This document shows, in pieces, positions 1-5,237 of a stretch of 5,993 nucleotides of DNA. The first letter of the stretch is position 1. Every line of letters begins with the position of its first letter. The position numbers were made by a program, and so were the translations under genes. This stretch comes from Thermoproteota archaeon. GTDB lineage: Archaea; Korarchaeota; JAOZGF01. Location: assembly GCA_027491845.1 (NCBI GenBank), contig JAOZGF010000047.1, positions 1 to 5,993 of the forward strand. The letters run 5' to 3'. The notes under the pieces were generated by a model that saw nothing but the letters and a program-made list of their open reading frames with translations, ran no database searches and had not been told where the DNA came from.

Positions 1-364
1 AGTTATAGTTTACTTCTTTCCTTTTAGATAAGAGTTTTTTGAATTCGTATTCACCGAACGGTAGGTAGGGGTGGCTTAACTTTATTTGATCCTTAATTAA
101 CATTTCAGATAGCCTGAAAGTTATGGATGTGGACACAACAGGTTTCCTTGAGGAAATAAAGAGGATTGGACATGAACCAACATGGTCGAGATGTGCATGG
201 GTTAAGATTAAGTAACGAAACTCGTTTGGAGGGACATATTGTGGAAATTGCGGGACATCGTTATGCATGATCCCGTAATCCATTAATATGCCTTTTCCAG
301 AGTTTTTAACCAGGATTGCTGACCTACCTACCTCTTCGCATCCGCCCAGGAACTTTATTTCCAA
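1..364 (-). CDS. MBL-fold beta-CASP RNase (aCPSF2-like), N-terminal part, runs off the left edge
   Basis: The first 121 residues of a metallo-beta-lactamase-fold protein are visible; the rest lies beyond base 1. The protein opens with a short strand and FLGGCEEVGRS (about residues 5-15), then LMDYG with Asp29, then the metal-binding motif HAHLDHVG (residues 56-63; His56, His58, Asp60 and His61 bind zinc in this family). The TSITFRLSEMLIKD stretch after residue 79 resembles the segment after the HxHxDH motif in beta-CASP nucleases of the CPSF73/Ysh1 type. These enzymes cleave or trim RNA in the cytoplasm. No KH domains precede the MBL fold, unlike aCPSF1, so an aCPSF2-like protein is most likely; aRNase J or another MBL hydrolase remains possible because the beta-CASP region is not visible. 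I chose TTG at 364-362: the frame is closed by TAG at 394-392, no ATG or GTG lies between, and a GAGG sits 8 bases upstream. It follows pyrG after one base and probably shares its mRNA. Confidence 0.85.
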   Translation of the reverse strand, partial: MEIKFLGGCEEVGRSAILVKNSGKGILMDYGIMHNDVPQFPQYVPPNEFRYLILTHAHLDHVGSCPILFISSRKPVVSTSITFRLSEMLIKDQIKLSHPYLPFGEYEFKKLLSKRKEVNYN

Positions 365-365
365 C

Positions 366-2075
366 TTAGCTTCCTCTTCGCCTTCTATGAGCTATCGCTT
401 TTTTTATAAGCCAAACAAATGGTGGTGATGGAGAGAGGGGGCGAGATGTGAATTCAGGGTGGAATTGTGTTGCAAGGAAAAATGGATGTCCAGGTATCTC
501 TAAGATCTCAGGCAAATTCTCCCTTATGGAGAAACCTGAAAATACAAGTCCATTTTTAACCAATAAGCCTGAGTAGTCAGCGTTAACTTCATACCTATGC
601 CTATGTCTCTCCTCAATGAGTTCCCTTCCATAAACGTCGTATGCCATGGTTCCCTTAACTATCTTTATCTGTGAGCAACCAAGTCTCATTGACCCACCCA
701 GTCCCTCGATATTCTTTTGTTCAGGAAGAAGGTCTATTACAGGATGAGGAGTGTCAGGGTTTATTTCAGCTGAATTCGCATCGTTTAAACCGCATACGTT
801 CCGTGCAAACTCCACAACAGACAACTGAAAACCAAAGCATAATCCGAGAAACGGAATTTTCTTTGTCCTAGCTATCTCTATTCCTTTAATTATTCCTTCA
901 GTCCCCCTCGCTCCAAAACCCCCTGGAACAACTATTCCGTCCTTGCTTGCTATCTCTTTTACTCTTTCCCTAGTTAAGTTGGTGGTGTCTACCCATGTTA
1001 GGTTCACCTTACACCGGTTTGCTATGGCAGCGTGAATTAAGGCTTCCCTCACACTGAAATAGGAGTCTCTTAGGTTGGCGTATTTACCCACTATCGCTAA
1101 GTCTACTTGGCTAACTGGATTCTTGAAATTATAAACTATTTTCTTCCACCTGTCAAGGCTTAAGTTTTTCTTAGGCTTAACCTTCATCTTTTCAAAAACT
1201 ATTTTGTGTAACCCTTGTTTTTTAAGGAGGAGGGGTGCTTCGTAAATCACCTCTATGTTTGGAAGGGAAATCACGTGTGAAGGAGGAACGTTGCAGAAAA
1301 GACTGATTTTTTCCCTTACCCGTTGAGACAGAAACCTTTTAGATCTGCAAACTATAACGTCAGGCTGAACCCCCATTGAAAGCAGGGCTTTAACGCTGTG
1401 CTGCGTTGGTTTGCTTTTTTGTTCTTCCAAGGTCTCCGGCTCAGGAACCAAAGTAACATGTATAAACATACAGTTCTCCCTTCCCTCCTCATATGCTAGT
1501 TCACGCATGGCTTCAACAAAATAAGCGTTTTCAATGTCGCCTATTGTTCCTCCAACTTCAATAACAACAAAGTCTGCTTTTTTTGCCAGGCTCAATTCTC
1601 TCAGGTGATATTTGACTTCACCTGTTACGTGCGGTATAACGAGCACGTCTCGACCTAAGTATTCACCTTTTCTCTCTTTCTCTATGACCCGAAGAAAAAT
1701 TTTCCCTGAGGTCAAGTAATTATCCTTCGACAAATCACTGTCCAGAAAACGTTCATATGTTCCTAGATCCATGTCCGTTTCCGTTCCATCGCTCAAAACA
1801 AAGACTTCTCCATGCCTAAAGGGATTCATTGTCCCGGCATCAACGTTGAGGTATCCGTCAAATTTGACTGGTTCTACTTTAAATCCAGCCTCTTTAAGCA
1901 ACCTGATGAGAGAAGAAGTAAAGACCCCTTTACCAACCCCTGACATAACCCCTCCGGTAACTACTATAAACTTCGTTTTGCCTTTCTCATATGTTGAAGG
2001 GTAAAAACTTATGAATTCGCTTTCATCCGATTTCCTAGATATTTTTCTAAAGTAAGCGTTAAGGTTTTGCTTCAT
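366..2075 (-). CDS. pyrG: CTP synthase (glutamine-hydrolysing)
   Basis: CTP synthase converts UTP to CTP using ATP and glutamine, the last step of de novo pyrimidine nucleotide synthesis. The synthetase domain (about residues 35-305) carries the P-loop GGVMSGVGKG (41-50; Lys49 matches E. coli Lys18), Lys71, HGEVF and TDMDLGTYERF (Asp103 matches the Mg ligand Asp72), IEVGGTIGDIE (Glu173 matches Glu140) and KPTQHSVK. The class I glutamine amidotransferase domain (about 320-560) carries PGGFGARG (384-391), the nucleophile in GLCFGFQ (Cys413, matching Cys379), RHRYEVN and QFHPEF (His539 and Glu541 complete the triad). All catalytic residues are present. The length of 569 aa exceeds the usual 530-550 because of an N-terminal extension of about 33 residues before the first strand. 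No ATG, GTG or TTG occurs in that extension after the first codon, and a GAGGT lies 10 bases before the ATG, so the long start is the only one supported. The protein ends in a basic HRRRRGS tail. It is the first gene of a two-gene unit with the beta-CASP RNase. Confidence 0.97.
   Translation of the reverse strand: MKQNLNAYFRKISRKSDESEFISFYPSTYEKGKTKFIVVTGGVMSGVGKGVFTSSLIRLLKEAGFKVEPVKFDGYLNVDAGTMNPFRHGEVFVLSDGTETDMDLGTYERFLDSDLSKDNYLTSGKIFLRVIEKERKGEYLGRDVLVIPHVTGEVKYHLRELSLAKKADFVVIEVGGTIGDIENAYFVEAMRELAYEEGRENCMFIHVTLVPEPETLEEQKSKPTQHSVKALLSMGVQPDVIVCRSKRFLSQRVREKISLFCNVPPSHVISLPNIEVIYEAPLLLKKQGLHKIVFEKMKVKPKKNLSLDRWKKIVYNFKNPVSQVDLAIVGKYANLRDSYFSVREALIHAAIANRCKVNLTWVDTTNLTRERVKEIASKDGIVVPGGFGARGTEGIIKGIEIARTKKIPFLGLCFGFQLSVVEFARNVCGLNDANSAEINPDTPHPVIDLLPEQKNIEGLGGSMRLGCSQIKIVKGTMAYDVYGRELIEERHRHRYEVNADYSGLLVKNGLVFSGFSIRENLPEILEIPGHPFFLATQFHPEFTSRPLSPSPPFVWLIKKAIAHRRRRGS
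373..376 (-). promoter_or_regulatory. Shine-Dalgarno GAGG inside the pyrG 3' end
   Basis: On the minus strand GAGG (376 to 373), within the purine run GAAGAGGAA, lies 8 bases before the TTG at 364. It supports that TTG as the start of the beta-CASP gene. The same bases encode the arginine-rich tail of CTP synthase, so the two genes share this stretch. Confidence 0.55.
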
Positions 2076-2085
2076 CTTTATTTCT

Positions 2086-2090
2086 ACCTC
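2086..2090 (-). promoter_or_regulatory. Shine-Dalgarno GAGGT of pyrG
   Basis: GAGGT on the minus strand (2090 to 2086) precedes the pyrG ATG by 10 bases. The spacing is slightly long, but it supports translation from 2075 and so the N-terminal extension of CTP synthase. Confidence 0.5.
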
Positions 2091-2097
2091 AACGAAC

Positions 2098-2130
2098 GAT
2101 TACTTAAGCAATTTTTCCATTTTTAAAATC
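2098..2130 (-). promoter_or_regulatory. TATA-type promoter of pyrG
   Basis: The minus strand reads GATTTTAAAAATGG, with the T4A5 core at 2128-2120. At the archaeal TATA-to-start distance of about 26 bases, transcription would begin near 2098 and give a leader of about 23 bases that contains the Shine-Dalgarno sequence at 2090-2086. The geometry fits. The TFB element upstream is not obvious, so the call rests on the TATA-like core and the spacing. Confidence 0.45.
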
Positions 2131-2185
2131 ATACCCATTTCAAGCAAGCGAGATCATTGGGAAAATAGTAAAAACCCCTTTTCAG

Positions 2186-2220
2186 GAAAAATTAAAAAAA
2201 GTAAATTAAAGAATCATTTC
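2186..2220 (+). promoter_or_regulatory. Candidate BRE/TATA promoter for the sRNA (and perhaps the nitrilase gene)
   Basis: GGAAAAATTAAAAAAAG begins at 2186: a purine-rich BRE-like GGAAA followed by an A/T core centred near 2194. About 26 bases on, transcription would start near 2220, just before the closing stem of the candidate C/D box RNA at 2224. A second A/T core, TAAATTAAA (2202-2210), could serve a start further down. The DNA here is generally A-rich, which lowers confidence. Confidence 0.4.
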
Positions 2221-2223
2221 TTT

Positions 2224-2282
2224 GGGATGATGAGAAGGAGTAATTGTGACGGCGAATGAGCAAATAACGGGCGGACTGACCC
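2224..2282 (+). ncRNA. Candidate C/D box sRNA (2'-O-methylation guide, predicted target 16S rRNA C1402)
   Basis: This 59-base element has the layout of an archaeal C/D box guide RNA. Seen directly: GGG (2224-2226), a perfect C box ATGATGA (2227-2233), a 12-base spacer, a D'-like GTGA (2246-2249), a weak C'-like GAATGA (2254-2259), a 16-base spacer, a perfect D box CTGA (2276-2279) and CCC (2280-2282), which pairs with the opening GGG to close a k-turn stem. Bases 2267-2274 (ACGGGCGG) just before box D complement the universally conserved CCGCCCGU of 16S rRNA helix 44. The fifth base upstream of box D (G2271) pairs with C1402 in E. coli numbering. The base next to box D (A2275) does not pair with A1398. 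In archaea such RNAs bind L7Ae, Nop5 and fibrillarin, which methylates the target ribose. An A/T-rich promoter-like stretch precedes the element and T6 follows it. Weak points are the degenerate D'/C' pair and the guide match of only eight bases. Confidence 0.62.
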
Positions 2283-2288
2283 TTCCTG

Positions 2289-2294
2289 TTTTTT
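2289..2294 (+). terminator. T6 tract after the candidate sRNA
   Basis: Six thymidines follow the CCC and a short CTTCCTG spacer. Archaeal RNA polymerase terminates at such oligo(T) tracts without needing a hairpin, so this could end the sRNA transcript. The same bases (TTTTTTAAGG) could instead act as a weak TATA element for a nearly leaderless nitrilase mRNA starting near 2320. Confidence 0.4.
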
Positions 2295-2312
2295 AAGGAC
2301 ATTTAAAGGCAA

Positions 2313-2316
2313 GGTG
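2313..2316 (+). promoter_or_regulatory. Shine-Dalgarno GGTG of the nitrilase gene
   Basis: GGTG (within AAGGTG) lies 5 bases before the ATG at 2322. Another ATG at 2318 is one base from the motif and in a different frame that does not encode the nitrilase, so the motif supports 2322 as the start. Confidence 0.55.
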
Positions 2317-2321
2317 CATGG

Positions 2322-3122
2322 ATGATCGTTGGATTTGTTCAAATGAACGTTGAGTTCGGTGAGAAAGAGGACAACATAGAAAGAGCACTGTCACTTATGG
2401 AAAAAAACCTGCCCTGTGACCTGTTTGTTTTACCAGAGTTATTTAATACGGGATATTCTTTCATAAGCAAGTCGGAAGTTGAAGAATTGGCTGAAAGGGT
2501 TCCTGAAGGAGTAACAACAGAGGCTTTGCTTGATTTCTGTAAACGTCATGACACTTATATTGTTGCTGGTATAGTTGAGAAAAATGAAGGAAAAATTTAT
2601 AATTCAGCTGTTGTTTGCGGGCCCACGGGATTCATTGGGAAATACCAGAAAACCCACCTTTTCTATGTGGAGAAAAAGTGGTTTGCAAGGGGAAAAACAG
2701 GTTTTAACGTGTTCAATTTAGAGAAAGCAAAAATAGGGGTAATGATTTGCTTTGACTGGATATTTCCTGAGGTATGCCGCGTATTAGCTCTTAAAGGTGC
2801 TGAAATAATTTGTCATCCCTCAAACCTCGTGTTGCCTTATGCCCAGAAAGCAATGCTAACTAGATCCATTGAAAACAAGGTTTTCTCCATTACAGCTAAC
2901 AGAGTTGGATTGGAGGAAAGAGGTGGTTATAGGTTCTATTTCACAGGTAGAAGCCAAATAACTAACCCAAGAATGGAGGTACTTGTTCAAGCAGGTGAAA
3001 AAGAGGAAAAAGTTGGTCTAGCAAACATCGATGTTGCAGAAGCTAGAGACAAGAAAATAACAGATTTCAACCATATCTTCAAGGACAGGTACACTCCTTT
3101 TTATGCTGATTTAATAGATTGA
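2322..3122 (+). CDS. Nitrilase-superfamily carbon-nitrogen hydrolase (PH0642-like)
   Basis: This is a single-domain C-N hydrolase of 266 aa, the usual length. The Glu-Lys-Cys triad is clear: Glu39 in LPELFNTGY, Lys110 in GKYQKTHLF and Cys143 in MICFDWIFPE; Glu117 in FYVEKKWFARG fits the accessory second Glu. The run after Cys143 (LALKGAEIICHPSNLV, then RSIENKVFSITANRVG) closely resembles Pyrococcus PH0642 and its P. abyssi homologue as I remember them, in which the triad is Glu42, Lys113 and Cys146, each offset by three. These enzymes hydrolyse amides or nitriles through a Cys thioester and form dimers in the cytoplasm. The physiological substrate is unknown and no neighbour points to one. 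There is no signal peptide. The gene is divergent from pyrG and convergent with topA; the last 22 bases overlap the topA 3' end on the other strand. Other readings, such as omega-amidase or N-carbamoyl amidase, are possible but less like this sequence. Confidence 0.93.
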   Translation: MIVGFVQMNVEFGEKEDNIERALSLMEKNLPCDLFVLPELFNTGYSFISKSEVEELAERVPEGVTTEALLDFCKRHDTYIVAGIVEKNEGKIYNSAVVCGPTGFIGKYQKTHLFYVEKKWFARGKTGFNVFNLEKAKIGVMICFDWIFPEVCRVLALKGAEIICHPSNLVLPYAQKAMLTRSIENKVFSITANRVGLEERGGYRFYFTGRSQITNPRMEVLVQAGEKEEKVGLANIDVAEARDKKITDFNHIFKDRYTPFYADLID

Positions 3123-5236
3123 CCATCCTCCACTGCTGCTGTGGCAACTGTTTTAAGGAAGTACCTCTCATAGTTGCATTTTGGACAAAACACCAACGGC
3201 CGCCTTGATTTTCCCAGTTTCAGCTCGATTTTTTTCAAACCACACTTGTTGCATTTTGTTTCTAAGACTTCGATTCTTCCTTTTTGTGGGAGTGGAATAG
3301 AGAAACTACATTTGTCAGGCCAGTTGCTGCATCCAATGAATCTCTTGCCTGTTTTCTTTGAAACTATTAGTTTCAGGTAACCATCCTCACATTTAATACA
3401 AGGACCTATTATTTTGCTGTTTTTTAACTGGTTTATAAGGGCGTTGTACAGGAATTCTCCTATTTCATCCTCCTTTTCCTTTAACTTCATCATTATGTCT
3501 TGAATTTTCTTTTTCGCATCTTTAAGAACGCTAATCTTCAGTTTTTCGCCTTCAGAGATTATTCTCTCCAGTTTGTCCTCAAAATACCTTGTAAGTTCCA
3601 CTGAGACTATTTCTGGACAATATTTACGTAAAACTTCAATGACAGCCTTCCCTAAGTCCTCTATTACAATGCTTTTCTTGCCTTTAATATATTTCCTTTG
3701 ATACAGTTTGTCTATGATTGGTGCTCTCGTTGCCTTTGTCCCCAAATTGTTTTTTTCAAGTTCTTTTATTAGTTTAGCTGGACTATACCTGGGTGGAGGG
3801 TTTGTTTCTCCTTCTAAAAGCTTTGTTTCAATGTTTTCAAGCTCCTGCCCTGGCCTTAGTTCAGGCAACATTTTTTCCTTTTGCTTGTAGTAGGGGTAAA
3901 ATTCTATCCAGCCCAGTTTTTTTATTTGGACTCCTGATGCTTTAAATAGTTGTCCTTTAACTTCAACGGTTATTATTTTATGCTTTACAACAGCGTTTCC
4001 AGCAAATAAGGCTAAAAACCTATGTACTATGAGGTTGTACAATTTTTTTTCTTGAACACTTAGATTTACGGGTTTTTCACCTGTAGGGTAAATGCATGGG
4101 TGGGCTGGATCTGTTTTTTTACCTTCAACAGGAATAAGTTTATCTTTTGCAAGTAGTTTTAAAGCCAGGCTTTTAAACTCTTCTTGTTTAGAGATCCTTT
4201 CCAGGATCTCTCTGTAATCCATGGAAGCAGGTAATTTTTGGGAGTTTGTCCTCGGATAGGAAATCAACCCATTTTCATAGAGGTTCTGGGCTAGCTGTTG
4301 GGTGTACATAGGGTTAAAGTTAAGTTTCGAATGGGCTTCAACCAATAGGTCGCTTAAATTAAAGGGAACAGGTGGAGACAAGATAGAATCTCTTTCCTTC
4401 ACGTTCTTAACGATGCCTTTCTTACCTTCACAAGAGCCTACTATCTCTAAAGCTTTATCCTTAACCCAAATCCTGTTTTCAAAATAAATTGTTTCAATTT
4501 CTAAACCATTCACTCCAAAAATTATCTTGACGCTCCAAAACTTCTTTGGCACAAAGGACTCTATCTCCCTTTCCCTGTCATAGATGAGGTTAAGTGTAGG
4601 TCCCTGCACCCTTCCTATTGATAGAACCCTAAAAACACTATTTTTCCTTTTTAAGGCATTCATCAAGGCTCTGGAAGCATTTATCCCCCACCACCAGTCC
4701 ATTATTGCCCTTGTTTCACCTGCCAACGCCATGTTAACTTCAAATTGAATTGGATTATTAAACGAGGCCTTTAACTCGGTATCTGTAAGGGATGAAAACT
4801 TCATTCGAGGTATCTTGGCTATTTGTTCATCTGTTAAGCCACATATGAATCTTAGTATGTTGTAGGCAATTGTCTGTCCTTCAACGTCGTAGTCGCAGGC
4901 AACAAAAACTTTCTTAGATTTGTTTAACACAGCCTGCAACTGTTTAATGTAGGGTTCAACGTGTTTGGCGTTCTTATCTACTTTATAAATAAAGTCCCAT
5001 TTGATGTTGAACACGGGGTAGTCAAAGCTTTTATTGGTTTCTCTCAAACTAAACACGTGTCCTACAGCAGGGACAACCGCTATCCTTTCCCCGTTAACGT
5101 TCATTTCATATCTGTAAACCTCAATTTTTCTTTTCTTTTCAAAAACAACTTTTTTTGTTGATTTACTTAGAGCCTTCGCGATTTTAAAGCAAACCTTTGG
5201 TTTCTCGCAAAGTATCGTTGCGTCATAATTGAACAA
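3101..5236 (-). CDS. topA: DNA topoisomerase I (type IA, archaeal), with two C4 zinc fingers
   Basis: Type IA topoisomerases relax negatively supercoiled DNA by nicking one strand through a tyrosine and passing the other through. The N-terminal Toprim domain shows Glu11 in LCEKP and the metal-binding DYDVEG (Asp115, Asp117, Glu119). SIGRVQGPTL (207-215) is the conserved signature of the family's cleavage core. The active-site Tyr327 lies in LISYPRTNS, followed by DPAHPCIYPTG (His379) and GTKATRAPIIDKL (499-511). Two zinc fingers end the protein: Cys613, Cys616, Cys636, Cys643, then Cys662, Cys665, Cys684, Cys687. At 711 aa with every core motif present it looks intact. No helicase domain is present, so it is not reverse gyrase. 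The start is TTG at 5236-5234, one base after the stop of the upstream nuclease gene, with AGGGGAG 7 bases before it; the next in-frame ATG (residue 45) would remove the Toprim glutamate. The 3' end overlaps the nitrilase gene by 22 bp, tail to tail. Confidence 0.96.
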   Translation of the reverse strand: MFNYDATILCEKPKVCFKIAKALSKSTKKVVFEKKRKIEVYRYEMNVNGERIAVVPAVGHVFSLRETNKSFDYPVFNIKWDFIYKVDKNAKHVEPYIKQLQAVLNKSKKVFVACDYDVEGQTIAYNILRFICGLTDEQIAKIPRMKFSSLTDTELKASFNNPIQFEVNMALAGETRAIMDWWWGINASRALMNALKRKNSVFRVLSIGRVQGPTLNLIYDREREIESFVPKKFWSVKIIFGVNGLEIETIYFENRIWVKDKALEIVGSCEGKKGIVKNVKERDSILSPPVPFNLSDLLVEAHSKLNFNPMYTQQLAQNLYENGLISYPRTNSQKLPASMDYREILERISKQEEFKSLALKLLAKDKLIPVEGKKTDPAHPCIYPTGEKPVNLSVQEKKLYNLIVHRFLALFAGNAVVKHKIITVEVKGQLFKASGVQIKKLGWIEFYPYYKQKEKMLPELRPGQELENIETKLLEGETNPPPRYSPAKLIKELEKNNLGTKATRAPIIDKLYQRKYIKGKKSIVIEDLGKAVIEVLRKYCPEIVSVELTRYFEDKLERIISEGEKLKISVLKDAKKKIQDIMMKLKEKEDEIGEFLYNALINQLKNSKIIGPCIKCEDGYLKLIVSKKTGKRFIGCSNWPDKCSFSIPLPQKGRIEVLETKCNKCGLKKIELKLGKSRRPLVFCPKCNYERYFLKTVATAAVEDGQSIKSA
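3229..3235 (+). terminator. T7 tract downstream of the nitrilase gene
   Basis: This is the first long plus-strand T run after the nitrilase stop, about 107 bases downstream and inside the antisense of topA. A shorter T4 lies at 3150-3153. Archaeal transcripts can end at such tracts, so the nitrilase mRNA may carry a 3' tail antisense to topA. T runs are common in this A/T-rich DNA, so support is weak. Confidence 0.25.
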
Positions 5237-5237
5237 C

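Noticed and set aside
671..871. Plus-strand open frame within pyrG (and a similar one at 1771-2004)
   Set aside because: These are antisense to conserved CTP synthase motifs, lack recognisable domains and are typical shadow frames.
2133..2162. CCCA...TGGG inverted repeat in the intergenic region as an operator
   Set aside because: The arms are only four bases and far apart, so chance explains them.
2227..2259. A 10-codon open frame starting ATGATG in the intergenic region
   Set aside because: It has no Shine-Dalgarno sequence and encodes nothing recognisable. The same ATGATGA is better explained as a C box with its matching D box and stem.
2318..2320. ATG at 2318 as the nitrilase start
   Set aside because: It is in another frame and only one base from the Shine-Dalgarno. 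The frame from 2322 gives the intact enzyme.
3174..5161. Several 60-70-codon plus-strand frames opposite topA
   Set aside because: All lie antisense to conserved topoisomerase motifs and have no family resemblance.
3101..5236. Reverse gyrase
   Set aside because: No helicase domain precedes the Toprim domain; the protein starts directly with it and has ordinary topoisomerase I length.
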